From assembly GCA_014879855.1 (NCBI GenBank), contig JACSRH010000066.1:1-14130 (forward strand): a stretch of 14,130 nt of DNA. The letters run 5' to 3'. The stretch is from Caldilineaceae bacterium (GTDB lineage Bacteria; Chloroflexota; Anaerolineae; Caldilineales; Caldilineaceae). The translations under genes were made by a program, and so were the position numbers. Numbering within the stretch: the stretch's first letter is position 1; the number at the start of each line of letters is the position of its first letter. The notes under the pieces were generated by a model. It saw nothing but the letters and a program-made list of their open reading frames with translations. It ran no database searches and had not been told where the DNA came from. Positions 6,368 to 13,917 of this stretch are shown here, in pieces.

Positions 6368-7324
6368 CTACGCTTTCGCCGAATAGACTTCACCTTCAGC
6401 GGCCAGACGCGTCAGAATTTCCACCAATTCCGCCAGCGAAGCAAACCGCTCCACCACCAGGCGCCCTTCATGCAGTTTGTTCAACGATGCTGCAATGGCT
6501 ACCATCTGGTCGGCAAAAGCTCGGTTGAGCGGGCTGAGCAGCGGCGCCGGCGCTGGCCCGGTGCTGTAAGCCAGCGCACCGCACACATCGACAATGTGCG
6601 GGTTCTGCGTGTTGCGCATGGCGCCGTTTGGCTGCACAAAGGTGTAGGCTACGCTCTGCAACAGCGCTGCCAGGCGCTTGCTGCGCTCCCCTTCCTCTAC
6701 GGTATACTTCTGGCTGATGTCGTTATAGCCGATCCGTTGCGCCTCGATGTTGACCACAATGGCATACTGGCCGCTGTTAGCCGGTCGGTGGAAGATCGCC
6801 TGCCCCAGATTGCTCTCGCGCTCGCTCTTGTCGCTGGGAATCTCTTTGCGGTCTGGATCGTATTTGACATGAAAGTACTGGTCGGTCGTCACGGCATCGG
6901 GCAGACCCACCGCCCAGCCAAATTCGACCACGCTCTTGCGTGGCGTTGACTGGCCTTCGGTAATCAGATTGCCTTCCATGTCATCCAGCGTGCAGGTCAG
7001 CAACCGGTCCACCACCTGGATGGGCGTTTTCCCGCGCACCCAGCCCCGGAATTCTGGATCCGCCGACATGCGATTGGCGTCAAAGATGCTGCACGCCGCG
7101 CACAGCGGCAGTTCCTGGTCGCGGCTGATGGCGTAAAGATGTTCCGCCTGAATGTGTTTGAGCATGTCACCGCTGATGGCGTTGACGTTGTAGATGCGGC
7201 CATCTTCGCCGACAATGTTGACCATGCGCGTCTGGATCTGGTTGCCCTCGCCCCCTTCATTATTGAGTGAGTGCAGATTGAGCGTGGCCTGTGCGGCGAT
7301 AGAGAGATTGTAAAGCGTTGTCAT
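6368..7324 (-). CDS. cas7: Cas7-family Cascade backbone subunit (DevR/Csa2-like)
   Basis: Cas7 polymerises along the spacer part of the crRNA to form the backbone of the effector complex. The 318-aa protein has the family's N-terminal RAMP strand (LYNLSIAAQATLNLHSLNNEG), followed by IYNVNAISGDMLKHIQAEHL (about 44-63). That matches the 'ISGxMLKH' signature of the DevR/Csa2 group of Cas7, seen in types I-A and I-B. A CAAC pair (C75, C78) follows and might bind metal or be incidental. ATG with GAGGAG upstream, 43 nt after cas8 and 8 nt before cas5, so it is clearly in one operon. It does not resemble the Csc2 type of Cas7 from type I-D. Confidence 0.9.
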   Translation of the reverse strand: MTTLYNLSIAAQATLNLHSLNNEGGEGNQIQTRMVNIVGEDGRIYNVNAISGDMLKHIQAEHLYAISRDQELPLCAACSIFDANRMSADPEFRGWVRGKTPIQVVDRLLTCTLDDMEGNLITEGQSTPRKSVVEFGWAVGLPDAVTTDQYFHVKYDPDRKEIPSDKSERESNLGQAIFHRPANSGQYAIVVNIEAQRIGYNDISQKYTVEEGERSKRLAALLQSVAYTFVQPNGAMRNTQNPHIVDVCGALAYSTGPAPAPLLSPLNRAFADQMVAIAASLNKLHEGRLVVERFASLAELVEILTRLAAEGEVYSAKA

Positions 7325-7367
7325 TGCGTGATCTCCTCAGGATAAACTTTGAATAAAGAATGGCTGG

Positions 7368-7805
7368 TTAGTCGTTCGTTTCCGCCACAACGCTGGTCGC
7401 ATCGGCGGCTTCTGCACCCTCCTCCTCTTTTGCTTTTGGATCGCGTGCGTAGCCAAAAGCAATGAGCAAGTGGCAGATCGTCTGCGGGCCATACTCGTCG
7501 ATCAGCCCAACTACATCGGCAATGTCTTCGGTCGTGATGGCCTTGCGCCGTGATGCGCCCTTCGTACGCTCGTGAACCAGTAGGTTTTCTTCGTTGTAGC
7601 TTTGCATGAACTCGGAGAGCGCCTGAATGAAGTCATCCGCATACTGGCTCCTGCGCTTCAAATCCTGTCCAAGCCCATAACGGATGTCAAAGCGGCTGGT
7701 TTTGCGTCCGAGATACTGGGGGATCACCGTGCTGCGCCGGATCGCATCGGCAACATTACGGAACCCCTGATTCGCCAGGATCGGCGACAACTTGGCATCC
7801 TTCAT
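7368..7805 (-). CDS. cas11: Predicted internally translated Cas11 small subunit (within cas8)
   Basis: Codon 448 of cas8 is an in-frame ATG at 7805, preceded by a near-consensus ribosome binding site, AGGAGGT, at 7820-7814, with an 8-nt spacer. Translation from there would give 145 aa, all helical-looking up to about residue 122, then an acidic tail. In types I-B, I-C and I-D the small subunit Cas11 is known to be made from such an internal start at the 3' end of the large-subunit gene, usually about 120-150 aa. No stand-alone cas11 gene exists in this locus. The binding site is encoded by AGG AGG TTA, a tandem pair of uncommon arginine codons where other arginines in this gene are mostly CGC or CGG. 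This suggests selection for the signal. The function is inferred. Confidence 0.72.
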   Translation of the reverse strand: MKDAKLSPILANQGFRNVADAIRRSTVIPQYLGRKTSRFDIRYGLGQDLKRRSQYADDFIQALSEFMQSYNEENLLVHERTKGASRRKAITTEDIADVVGLIDEYGPQTICHLLIAFGYARDPKAKEEEGAEAADATSVVAETND

Positions 7806-9146
7806 CTCAATTAACCTCCTCATATTGGTCTCGCTAAAGGGTTTGACATAGAATTGGCTGCGCTCGATTGCGCTCATCAGGTAGCTGCTATAGCCGCTGG
7901 TAAAGTCAAAGAAGGCGCGCAGTTGTCCGCCAGCCACAAAATCCCGATAGGCTTGCAGCAAGGCTGCACCCTCGCTCTTCTCCTCTCCAATGGCATCGAT
8001 GCGTTCAAGGTGCTCTTCAATCACGCTTTTGAAGCGCTCCGCCTGCTCAAAAGAAACGATCTCGGCTGCCCAGTCCGGCACGCCCAGTGCGGCCAGGTTG
8101 ACCATGGTGTAAGAGTTCTGGCTGAGCAGCATATAGCTGGCGACATCCATGCCGGCGACCAGATTCTGCACCGACCCGCCGCCAAACAGCCCCAGATTTT
8201 CCGTCTCAATGCTGTAGGTCAGCGCCACTTCCGTGTAGAGCAGCGCGGCTTTGACATCCAATTTGATCGATGAACTGTTCCAAAGCCGGTCACGAAAGCG
8301 TGCAAAGATTTCATCATGTGCGGCAAGGCGCAGACGGCGCGGGAGCAGCACATAAGTTTTGCGTACATCGGCATTGGTGGCGTTGCGCGGCGCCGCGGCT
8401 GCCCACAGCCCGACCGTCTTCAGATACTCAAGCAGCCAGAAGCTCTTTTCGTTGCTCATCGCCAGCCCGTTGGCCTTCGTCCGATTCTGTCCTTTGCCCA
8501 TGTGCGGATTGAACAACTGCGAGGCGGTCGTCTCCACCATCAGATCGACAGCCTTGGCAGCCTTTTTCCACCGGGCGATGATGGCGGCTCGATCTACGGG
8601 CGGTGCGGCAAACAACTCAAAAATTGTCCGCAGGTTTAGCGCCAGCAGCGGCTGCTCACAGCGCCGCCACTGCTCGATCAGGCTGTTGTGGTTGGCCTGC
8701 GCCTGCATCCGGTAATCGCCGAGATAGGTGACAATCGTCCAGTCGGGCGCGGGCTTCTTGTCGGCCAGCAGTTGCTCCATCTCCGCGCCGGCGGCCTTGG
8801 CGTCGGCGATCTGCTTGCGCAATGCCTGAAACTCGCGCAGGTTGTCCCATTCCGCATCGACGCTGCGCACCAGGATGGCGCTTTGGAGATCGTCCGGCAC
8901 AGTGATCTTGCTGCTCGCCACAAAGGGCGCCTGTTCGAACGGCCGGATGCGCTCCAGCCACTCCTCCTCGATCTCGACGCCGGCATCGATACCATACCAG
9001 CCGCCCACATCCTCGATCATGACCTTCCGGCTGCCTGTCATCTGCTCCACCACTTCGGCGGCGACTTTGGCAAGACCAAAAGCCAGCAGCGCGTCGGACA
9101 GCGTGCCTGATTCTTTGGGAATGAATAACTTTTGGGTTGGCTTCAC
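7368..9146 (-). CDS. cas8: Cas8-like Cascade large subunit
   Basis: The large subunit recognises the PAM and recruits Cas3. The 592-aa protein sits between cas3 and cas7, where the large subunit belongs, and has no HD nuclease motif or GGDD palm motif, which argues against Cas10/Cas10d. I cannot assign it to a named Cas8 group with confidence; it may belong to the Cas8a1/Csx13/Cst1-type set of I-A/I-B variants. Only two cysteines are present, so there is no zinc finger. The C-terminal third is helical, with RRSTVIPQYLGRK and RYGLGQDLKRRSQ; this part is probably the small-subunit-like bundle and may also be made separately (see the internal start at 7805). Start: GTG at 9146, 11 nt after AAGGAGG, a slightly long spacing; a stop codon two codons upstream leaves no earlier choice. 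Confidence 0.82.
   Translation of the reverse strand: MKPTQKLFIPKESGTLSDALLAFGLAKVAAEVVEQMTGSRKVMIEDVGGWYGIDAGVEIEEEWLERIRPFEQAPFVASSKITVPDDLQSAILVRSVDAEWDNLREFQALRKQIADAKAAGAEMEQLLADKKPAPDWTIVTYLGDYRMQAQANHNSLIEQWRRCEQPLLALNLRTIFELFAAPPVDRAAIIARWKKAAKAVDLMVETTASQLFNPHMGKGQNRTKANGLAMSNEKSFWLLEYLKTVGLWAAAAPRNATNADVRKTYVLLPRRLRLAAHDEIFARFRDRLWNSSSIKLDVKAALLYTEVALTYSIETENLGLFGGGSVQNLVAGMDVASYMLLSQNSYTMVNLAALGVPDWAAEIVSFEQAERFKSVIEEHLERIDAIGEEKSEGAALLQAYRDFVAGGQLRAFFDFTSGYSSYLMSAIERSQFYVKPFSETNMRRLIEMKDAKLSPILANQGFRNVADAIRRSTVIPQYLGRKTSRFDIRYGLGQDLKRRSQYADDFIQALSEFMQSYNEENLLVHERTKGASRRKAITTEDIADVVGLIDEYGPQTICHLLIAFGYARDPKAKEEEGAEAADATSVVAETND
7814..7820 (-). promoter_or_regulatory. Internal ribosome binding site for Cas11
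   Basis: AGGAGGT on the minus strand, complementary to the 16S rRNA 3' end over seven bases, lies 8 nt before the in-frame ATG at 7805 inside cas8. It is as good as or better than the sites of the annotated cas genes here. Confidence 0.72.
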
Positions 9147-9204
9147 CTGATTCTACGCCTCCTTAAAATTTGGTGCTCAAACAATTCAACACTGCTGCGT
9201 CAGC

Positions 9205-11625
9205 TTATGGATTTTCTTCCTGCGACAACCCATCGCACAGCCGCAACATCCGCACGATCCAGAAATAGAACAGCGTCTGTTCAAAGTCGCCCGCTTCGAT
9301 CAGCACCTGTTCAAGCTGGATCGGCGGCTTGCTCATCAGTAGTTCTGCATCTGTCGCTGCAAAACCAGCTTCTTCCAGCGCCGCCAGCGCGGCTGCGGTT
9401 GCCGCACTGTGCAGGCGATACTCCCCCAGGCTTCCCGCCGTTGCGCTGTGATGGCGAGCAATTGCTGTCACCACGGCGCGCCCCAGCCGGGGATCACCGG
9501 CTAGATCGTCAACGATGCGGGCGCCGGCGACAGCACCCTCCGCCGCGTGGGGCGGTCGCTTACACTGCCGGTTGGCGGCCTGTTTCGCCTGGATGTGCAG
9601 CGGATCGTTTGGCGACCAAGTGGTGTGCACTGCCATGTAATCCGCTGCGATCGCTTCCCCGATGCCCTGCTGGTAGAGCCGCACCCATCGCTGCCAACGC
9701 TCATCCATCTTTGCCAGATCGTGCAGTGCAATCGCCAGGCGGATGGCCCGGTCAAGCCCATCCGCCGGCAAGTTCCAGTGTTTGGCAAGGCGCGCCTGAA
9801 CACAGCGATAATCCGTCGCAAACTCGCGTTGGTACACCTGCAGCATGGCGCCGATGTGCTCTGGATAGCTCTCCAACTGGTAGCTGTACCCGCCCTGGCT
9901 GTTGCGCGGCTTGCGCTCGCCTGGTGGCGACGACCATCCGCCCTGTTCTGGCGGGACGATGCGGAAGCCGACTTCGCCGTCATAGGCGCAGAACGCACAG
10001 TTGACGACCACCACGGCGGTTTCATCCAGCAGTGTGGCGTCGTGGACTTCAAGCCACCTGTACGTCACAGGCTGCATAGGATCATCGGCGTCGCGCTCAT
10101 CGGCGATGGGCAGGCGCATCAGCCAGTTTTGTTCGTCATCTTCCGGCTGCCAGCCCTGTGCGTAGTTTTGCAGCGTCTTCAACAGCCCCTTGACCGTGCC
10201 CCGCCACAACCCAAACCCCGACGCTTTGAAAGGATCACCGACTGCCGCCGGCGTCGGTGCAGCAAGCACGGTGATATTGTCGATACGCCGGATCAGCTTG
10301 GTGCGCAGCGCACGCTCGCCGCGCATCGCCGCTTCGATCTCCTGGCGCAGCAAGCTTTTCTGACGCTGCATGGCGTCAAGCAACCTGCGATCGCTGTCAG
10401 TGTGCACCTCGTCGATGATCACCTGCTCGGCAGTAAAGTCCAGCGTCTGACCACTGCGCGGCAGCAGGCTGGCCCAAGTCGCTGCGCTCAACTGTTGCGG
10501 GTAGGGCAGATAATCCCGTCGCTCCTCGCCGCTGTGCGTCTGTTTTATTGGCACATTGTAAACATGCACGACCCCTTGTTCACCCGGATAGCGGGCGCAG
10601 CGCCCCGCGCGCTGAAAGACGGCATTGGCCGGTGCGACCTCCGTGTGCAGATGCTCGCAGGTAACATCCAGCCCAACCTCAACTACCTGGGTCGCAACCA
10701 GGATGGCGCTGGCAGCGCTTCGCTTGTCGTTCTCTTTACCAAACTCTTGCCGGAGCCACTCTTCTTTGCTCCGTCGATCTTCCGGGGTAAAGCGGCTGTG
10801 CAGGAGCATAACTGTCACATCCTCCCCCGCCAGCTCCTGTAACGCCTGATAAAGGTTCTGCGCGCGTTGCACCTGGTTGCAGATTGCAATTGAACGGGTG
10901 TGATGTGCAGCGAGTACAGCCTGCGCTGACAGTTCCGCGTCCTCGATTGTGTAGCTCCGGCTGCGTGGCCGCTGACCGTTTCCCGACGCGATCGCCAGAT
11001 ACTCCGCTGGAGAGACCTGCACAACTTCGGCGTCAAGCAGGCTCGCCAGCTCCTGCAACATTGTGCTGGAAAAGGTCGCCGTCATCAGCACAAAAGGCAC
11101 AATGCCGCGCAGGTTCATCAGCAGGGTCAGGGTCGTGGTCATCGCCCCTGCCACGCCGTCTTCACCGGATTGCGGAAAGAGATGGAACTCATCAAACACC
11201 AGGTAAGACGAATAGAAGGCGCCAGCATTCAGATTGCCCATGCCGGGCGACAGCGAGTAGGGCACGGCCAGCGCGCTGCTGAGGCTCTGGTCGATAGTGG
11301 CAAAGATCAGATCGCCCCTAAAGGTGGGGTTGTTGGGCTGTTCGCCTGTCTGGATCGATGTCCTGATCGGTTCATGTGCGTATAGGCGCTGGTATTTTGC
11401 TGTCAGGTCAGCGTACTCGATGTAGAACTGATTCGCCAACACTCGCATCGGCGCCGAATAGATGCACTTGCGCGGCAGCGTCTCCGGCGGCAGATCATAG
11501 AACGCTTCCACATAGGGCGCCAGCGCCGCCCGCGTCTTGCCTGTGCCTGTTGGCGCCTGAATGATGACTGACCTGCCATGAAGGACGTGCTCTTTCACAC
11601 GTTCCTGATATGGGTAAAGCGCCAT
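9205..11625 (-). CDS. cas3: Cas3 helicase-nuclease with C-terminal HD domain
   Basis: Cas3 is recruited to the Cascade R-loop and unwinds and degrades target DNA. The 806-aa protein begins with a superfamily 2 helicase: Walker A APTGTGKT (24-31), DEFH box (145-148), TATF (182-185), EVGLD (316-320) and QRAGRCAR (338-345). The HD nuclease domain is at the C-terminus (about 585-800), with H590, H635-D636 (ALHDLAK), H693 (PPHAAEG), H725-H726 (AIARHHS) and D798. All metal-binding positions appear intact. Most Cas3 proteins have HD first, so the order is reversed. The ATG at 11625 is chosen because GGAGG lies 8 nt upstream; the frame is open for 46 codons further, but that part overlaps the WYL gene and is Trp/Cys-rich nonsense. 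The start is 4 nt after the WYL stop, so the two are co-transcribed. Confidence 0.95.
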   Translation of the reverse strand: MALYPYQERVKEHVLHGRSVIIQAPTGTGKTRAALAPYVEAFYDLPPETLPRKCIYSAPMRVLANQFYIEYADLTAKYQRLYAHEPIRTSIQTGEQPNNPTFRGDLIFATIDQSLSSALAVPYSLSPGMGNLNAGAFYSSYLVFDEFHLFPQSGEDGVAGAMTTTLTLLMNLRGIVPFVLMTATFSSTMLQELASLLDAEVVQVSPAEYLAIASGNGQRPRSRSYTIEDAELSAQAVLAAHHTRSIAICNQVQRAQNLYQALQELAGEDVTVMLLHSRFTPEDRRSKEEWLRQEFGKENDKRSAASAILVATQVVEVGLDVTCEHLHTEVAPANAVFQRAGRCARYPGEQGVVHVYNVPIKQTHSGEERRDYLPYPQQLSAATWASLLPRSGQTLDFTAEQVIIDEVHTDSDRRLLDAMQRQKSLLRQEIEAAMRGERALRTKLIRRIDNITVLAAPTPAAVGDPFKASGFGLWRGTVKGLLKTLQNYAQGWQPEDDEQNWLMRLPIADERDADDPMQPVTYRWLEVHDATLLDETAVVVVNCAFCAYDGEVGFRIVPPEQGGWSSPPGERKPRNSQGGYSYQLESYPEHIGAMLQVYQREFATDYRCVQARLAKHWNLPADGLDRAIRLAIALHDLAKMDERWQRWVRLYQQGIGEAIAADYMAVHTTWSPNDPLHIQAKQAANRQCKRPPHAAEGAVAGARIVDDLAGDPRLGRAVVTAIARHHSATAGSLGEYRLHSAATAAALAALEEAGFAATDAELLMSKPPIQLEQVLIEAGDFEQTLFYFWIVRMLRLCDGLSQEENP

Positions 11626-11629
11626 GGGA

Positions 11630-12640
11630 TCAACCTCCAAAGAAATCTTCCACTGTTGTCGAGCGCGCCATCTTCTCCCCTTCCACCTCATACAATCTTG
11701 CCAGGGCGCGCACTCCACCGACCACCATTTCGCGCATTTCCACCGGCCCCAGCACCTCCACATCCGCCCCCCAGCCTCTTACCCACGGCAGCATCTCGCG
11801 CCACTCCGCGATCTCGGCCTCCCACAGACAGCCACCATCCTCGCTGTCGGTGATGCGCTCCAGCGGATGCCAGATCGTCTCCTTCACCCGGCGCGTGGCT
11901 GTTCCCGGCGCAAAACGCAGCGTGACCGTCTGCGGGGTTTCGTCGCTGCCCCACACGCCCCACGCATGACGCAGCAGCGTCTGCTCATCAAAGTCTTCTG
12001 GCGGCGCAAAGGGGCTGCTGAGCATCGCCCGCTCGATCCGCTCCAGCTTGAGCGTGATCACCCGCCGCGCCAGATCACTGTAGCCGATCACATAAACGCT
12101 GTCACTCCACGGTGACGGCTCCAGCAGATAGGGATCAAAACGGTGCGTACGCACGCGCTGGCTTTTGAGGGGCCGGTACTCAAGCCGCAGTTGCAGACTC
12201 TCCACCCACGCCTGCGCCACCGTCTCAAAAATCGTCGCCCGCTGCGGGTCGCTGCGCTGGCGCAGGATCTGCTCGGCAGCTTTGACCAGCCGCTCCGTCA
12301 TCGGCTGGTGCAGCGACACCGCCACCTTCTCCAGCGCGCTGGCCGTCTGCTCGTGCGCAAAGCGCGTCTGCTGCGACGTGCGCCGCGCGGCCAGATACAG
12401 GCTCAACGCCTCCACCATCCCCAGGCGCACATTCGAGATATAACGTCGCCGGTCGATCCGGTAGCGCCCTTCTTCGTCCTCGATAAAAGGATGCACCCGC
12501 TCCAATTCAATACGGTCCCGATAGATGGTGCTGCGGTCAACGCCCAACCGGTCACTCATTTCTACATCGCTGTAGCTGCGTTGGCAGTACCACAGCTTCA
12601 TCTGGTCAAGGCGCTCCGCTTTGTTCATGCCTCTACTCAT
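11630..12640 (-). CDS. WYL-domain transcriptional regulator of the cas operon
   Basis: The 336-aa protein has an N-terminal helix-turn-helix (about 7-55: YSDVEMSDRLGVDRSTIYRDRIELE), a linker helix region, a WYL domain (about 150-210: LQLRLEYRPLKS ... SVYVIGYSD ... ITLKLERIERA) and a C-terminal WCX-type extension. WYL regulators bind DNA, often sense nucleic-acid ligands, and are frequent beside phage-defence loci; one controls a type I-D CRISPR system in cyanobacteria. Its stop is 4 nt from the cas3 start, and its last codons carry the cas3 ribosome binding site, so it heads the effector operon and probably regulates it. I chose the ATG at 12640 (AAAGG 7 nt upstream) over a TTG at 12679 that would run into an inverted repeat. 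Confidence 0.92.
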   Translation of the reverse strand: MSRGMNKAERLDQMKLWYCQRSYSDVEMSDRLGVDRSTIYRDRIELERVHPFIEDEEGRYRIDRRRYISNVRLGMVEALSLYLAARRTSQQTRFAHEQTASALEKVAVSLHQPMTERLVKAAEQILRQRSDPQRATIFETVAQAWVESLQLRLEYRPLKSQRVRTHRFDPYLLEPSPWSDSVYVIGYSDLARRVITLKLERIERAMLSSPFAPPEDFDEQTLLRHAWGVWGSDETPQTVTLRFAPGTATRRVKETIWHPLERITDSEDGGCLWEAEIAEWREMLPWVRGWGADVEVLGPVEMREMVVGGVRALARLYEVEGEKMARSTTVEDFFGG

Positions 12641-12673
12641 CAGACTGCCTTTCTCTTCATCGATTGTCAGCGA

Positions 12674-12707
12674 CGGCAACTGGCGTCGCGGGAAGCGTCA
12701 GTTGCCG
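12674..12707. promoter_or_regulatory. Inverted repeat upstream of the WYL gene, possible operator
   Basis: CGGCAACTGGCG (12674-12685) and CGTCAGTTGCCG (12696-12707) are reverse complements at 11 of 12 positions, 10 nt apart. The element lies 34 nt before the WYL start codon, with no T-run. It is a candidate binding site for the WYL protein or the neighbouring winged-helix protein, or a hairpin in the operon's 5' leader. Confidence 0.55.
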
Positions 12708-12743
12708 CCGCTTTGTACACACAGCCGTACCGTAGCACACCAC

Positions 12744-12761
12744 GTTGCGAAATTCCGCAAC
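12744..12761. promoter_or_regulatory. 18-bp near-palindrome upstream of the WYL-cas3 operon
   Basis: GTTGCGAAATTCCGCAAC matches its own reverse complement at 16 of 18 positions, as expected for a site bound by a dimeric helix-turn-helix protein. A -10-like TAAAAT on the minus strand (12775-12770) would place transcription start at its edge, so binding could repress the operon. I found no matching -35 element, so the promoter is tentative. Confidence 0.5.
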
Positions 12762-12779
12762 ACTACCCAATTTTATCGA

Positions 12780-12989
12780 TCACCTGTGCTTGCCGAAGGG
12801 CCACAGCCCGCCTTTTTCATCCTCAGCCAGCAAAATACCTGCCTCATCGATGCTGGGCAGCCGGCGGGTGACCGTAGAGGGCGCAACGCCCAACTGTCGC
12901 GCCAAATCTCGCGCGGAGATTCCAGGCTGCTGCTCGATCAATTCCACCATTGCCTCAAACTCGTCTTCCTTTTTGCGCCAGAATGCCAT
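12780..12989 (-). CDS. Small winged helix-turn-helix protein
   Basis: This 69-aa protein is a single DNA-binding domain. A helix (about 8-21) is followed by the helix-turn-helix ISARDLARQLGVAPSTVTRRLPSI (24-47), and then by a wing with a small hairpin (GILLAEDEKGGLWPFGK). It resembles MarR/Lrp-like winged-helix modules without their effector domains. The ATG at 12989 has AAAGGAG 7 nt upstream, so it is very likely a real gene. It lies 139 nt before the WYL regulator on the same strand and could take part in control of the cas operon, or be an unrelated neighbour. No function is recognised beyond DNA binding. Confidence 0.8.
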   Translation of the reverse strand: MAFWRKKEDEFEAMVELIEQQPGISARDLARQLGVAPSTVTRRLPSIDEAGILLAEDEKGGLWPFGKHR

Positions 12990-13151
12990 GAGCTTTCTCC
13001 TTTGATGTGAAACACGAACTGTCGTGCTGCCATCGTGGAGGAAAGCTGTTGCAAGTACTGCACACTGGCGCTGGATTCTGGTTGTTCAAAAATGTGAGTG
13101 TTTGCAGATTATGGCCTTATACAAACATGCTGCTCAATTGCGTGCACAACT

Positions 13152-13184
13152 GTCTGTATATTTTTGTCTGTATATTTTTGTCTG
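13152..13184. repeat. Short tandem repeat, 14-bp unit
   Basis: GTCTGTATATTTTT occurs twice head to tail (13152-13165, 13166-13179), followed by the first five bases of a third copy. It is AT-rich compared with the surrounding DNA. No function can be assigned. Confidence 0.85.
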
Positions 13185-13381
13185 CATCTTCTTAATCGCA
13201 TCTTCACCACTCGATCCTTCTCGCTCAAACAAAAGCCGAGATTTTTGGCTGCTTTCCCGCCACCGCCCCGGACATCGCCGCACACGCAACGTCATCAGTC
13301 TCCATCCAGAAATTGGTTGCGGCGTCCTGGGGGTCTCATTACGGAAGCTGCTCCGCAGAAAATTTCTGAATAGACGCTAAA

Positions 13382-13410
13382 TTGACAGCCCGCACCGGGT
13401 GGTGGATAGT
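13382..13410 (+). promoter_or_regulatory. Sigma70-type promoter for the EamA-serB genes
   Basis: A perfect -35 box, TTGACA (13382-13387), is followed after 17 nt by GATAGT (13405-13410), a 4/6 match to the -10 consensus. Transcription would begin near 13417, leaving a leader of about 58 nt. That leader contains a small hairpin, CGGCG/CGCCG (13439-13455), before the GGGAG ribosome binding site. Confidence 0.6.
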
Positions 13411-13474
13411 AAAGCCTATGGGAAACGACCACTGCACGCGGCGGGATAGTCGCCGGTGAACCACGGGAGCTTCT

Positions 13475-13906
13475 ATGCCAATGCTGAAATCTGGATGGCT
13501 GCTCTATGCATTTCTGTCCGCCTTCTTTGCCGCGCTGACCACCATTCTGGTCAAGCTGGGCGTGCAGGGCGTTAGCTCGAACCTGGCGACCGCGGTGCGC
13601 ACGGTCGTGATTTTGATCCTGGCCTGGGTGTGGGTCTTTACTACGGGCGAGGTGAAGGGGCTAAGCGCAATCCCGCAGCGCACAATGCTTTTCCTGCTCC
13701 TCTCCGGCGTGGCGACGGGTCTCTCCTGGCTCTTCTACTTCCGCGCGCTGCAGGAGGGGCAGACGGCGCTGGTGGCGGCGATCGACAAGTCAAGCCTGCT
13801 GCTGGTGGTGGTGCTGGCCGCACTCTTTCTGCACGAACCGCTAACTTGGCGCTCGACCGTTGGCGCGCTGCTCATGGTGGGCGGCATCCTCGTCATCTCG
13901 CTCTGA
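13475..13906 (+). CDS. Half-size EamA/DMT-family membrane transporter
   Basis: This 143-aa, very hydrophobic protein is a single EamA (DMT superfamily) repeat with about five membrane spans: 7-27, 36-55, 70-90, 97-117 and 124-143. Family features are the GWLLYAFLSAFFAALTTILVKLGV first span and the ALVAAIDKSSLLLVVVLAALFLHEPLT segment near the end. Full-length relatives of about 300 aa carry two such repeats; single-repeat members act as dimers and are common, so this is not truncated. The substrate is unknown. The start is supported by GGGAG 5 nt upstream of the ATG and a good promoter. It precedes serB by 11 nt, so they are probably co-transcribed. It is unrelated to the CRISPR system. Confidence 0.93.
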   Translation: MPMLKSGWLLYAFLSAFFAALTTILVKLGVQGVSSNLATAVRTVVILILAWVWVFTTGEVKGLSAIPQRTMLFLLLSGVATGLSWLFYFRALQEGQTALVAAIDKSSLLLVVVLAALFLHEPLTWRSTVGALLMVGGILVISL

Positions 13907-13917
13907 ACAGGAAGCGT

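Larger units (their letters stand above)
12990..13474. other. Intergenic region between the winged-helix gene and the EamA gene
   Basis: This is a 485-nt divergent gap with no supported gene. Near the winged-helix start is a small dyad, CACGA-ACTG-TCGTG (13013-13026), possibly an operator. A short AT-rich tandem repeat lies at 13152-13184 and a promoter at 13382-13410. The short open frames here lack ribosome binding sites and protein-like composition. The gap is probably the boundary between the CRISPR locus and the flanking chromosome. Confidence 0.6.

Noticed and set aside
7368..9146. Large subunit as Cas10d (type I-D) or Cas10 (type III)
   Set aside because: Too short, with no HD motif at the N-terminus and no GGDD palm motif; the HD nuclease is in Cas3.
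9547..10842. 431-aa plus-strand frame opposite cas3, and similar long frames opposite cas1, cas6 and cas8
   Set aside because: Antisense shadows of GC-rich genes: rich in Arg, His, Leu and Pro, with no recognisable domain and no ribosome binding site.
11626..11763. 46-residue N-terminal extension of Cas3
   Set aside because: It overlaps the WYL gene, is Trp/Cys/Arg-rich like a shadow frame, and a strong GGAGG precedes the ATG at 11625.
12641..12679. TTG start adding 13 residues to the WYL regulator
   Set aside because: A better ATG with AAAGG lies at 12640, and the extension would begin inside an inverted repeat.
13070..13087. CTGGATTCTGGTTGTTC, resembling the end of the CRISPR repeat
   Set aside because: Only a partial, gapped resemblance; no second copy or spacing typical of an array.
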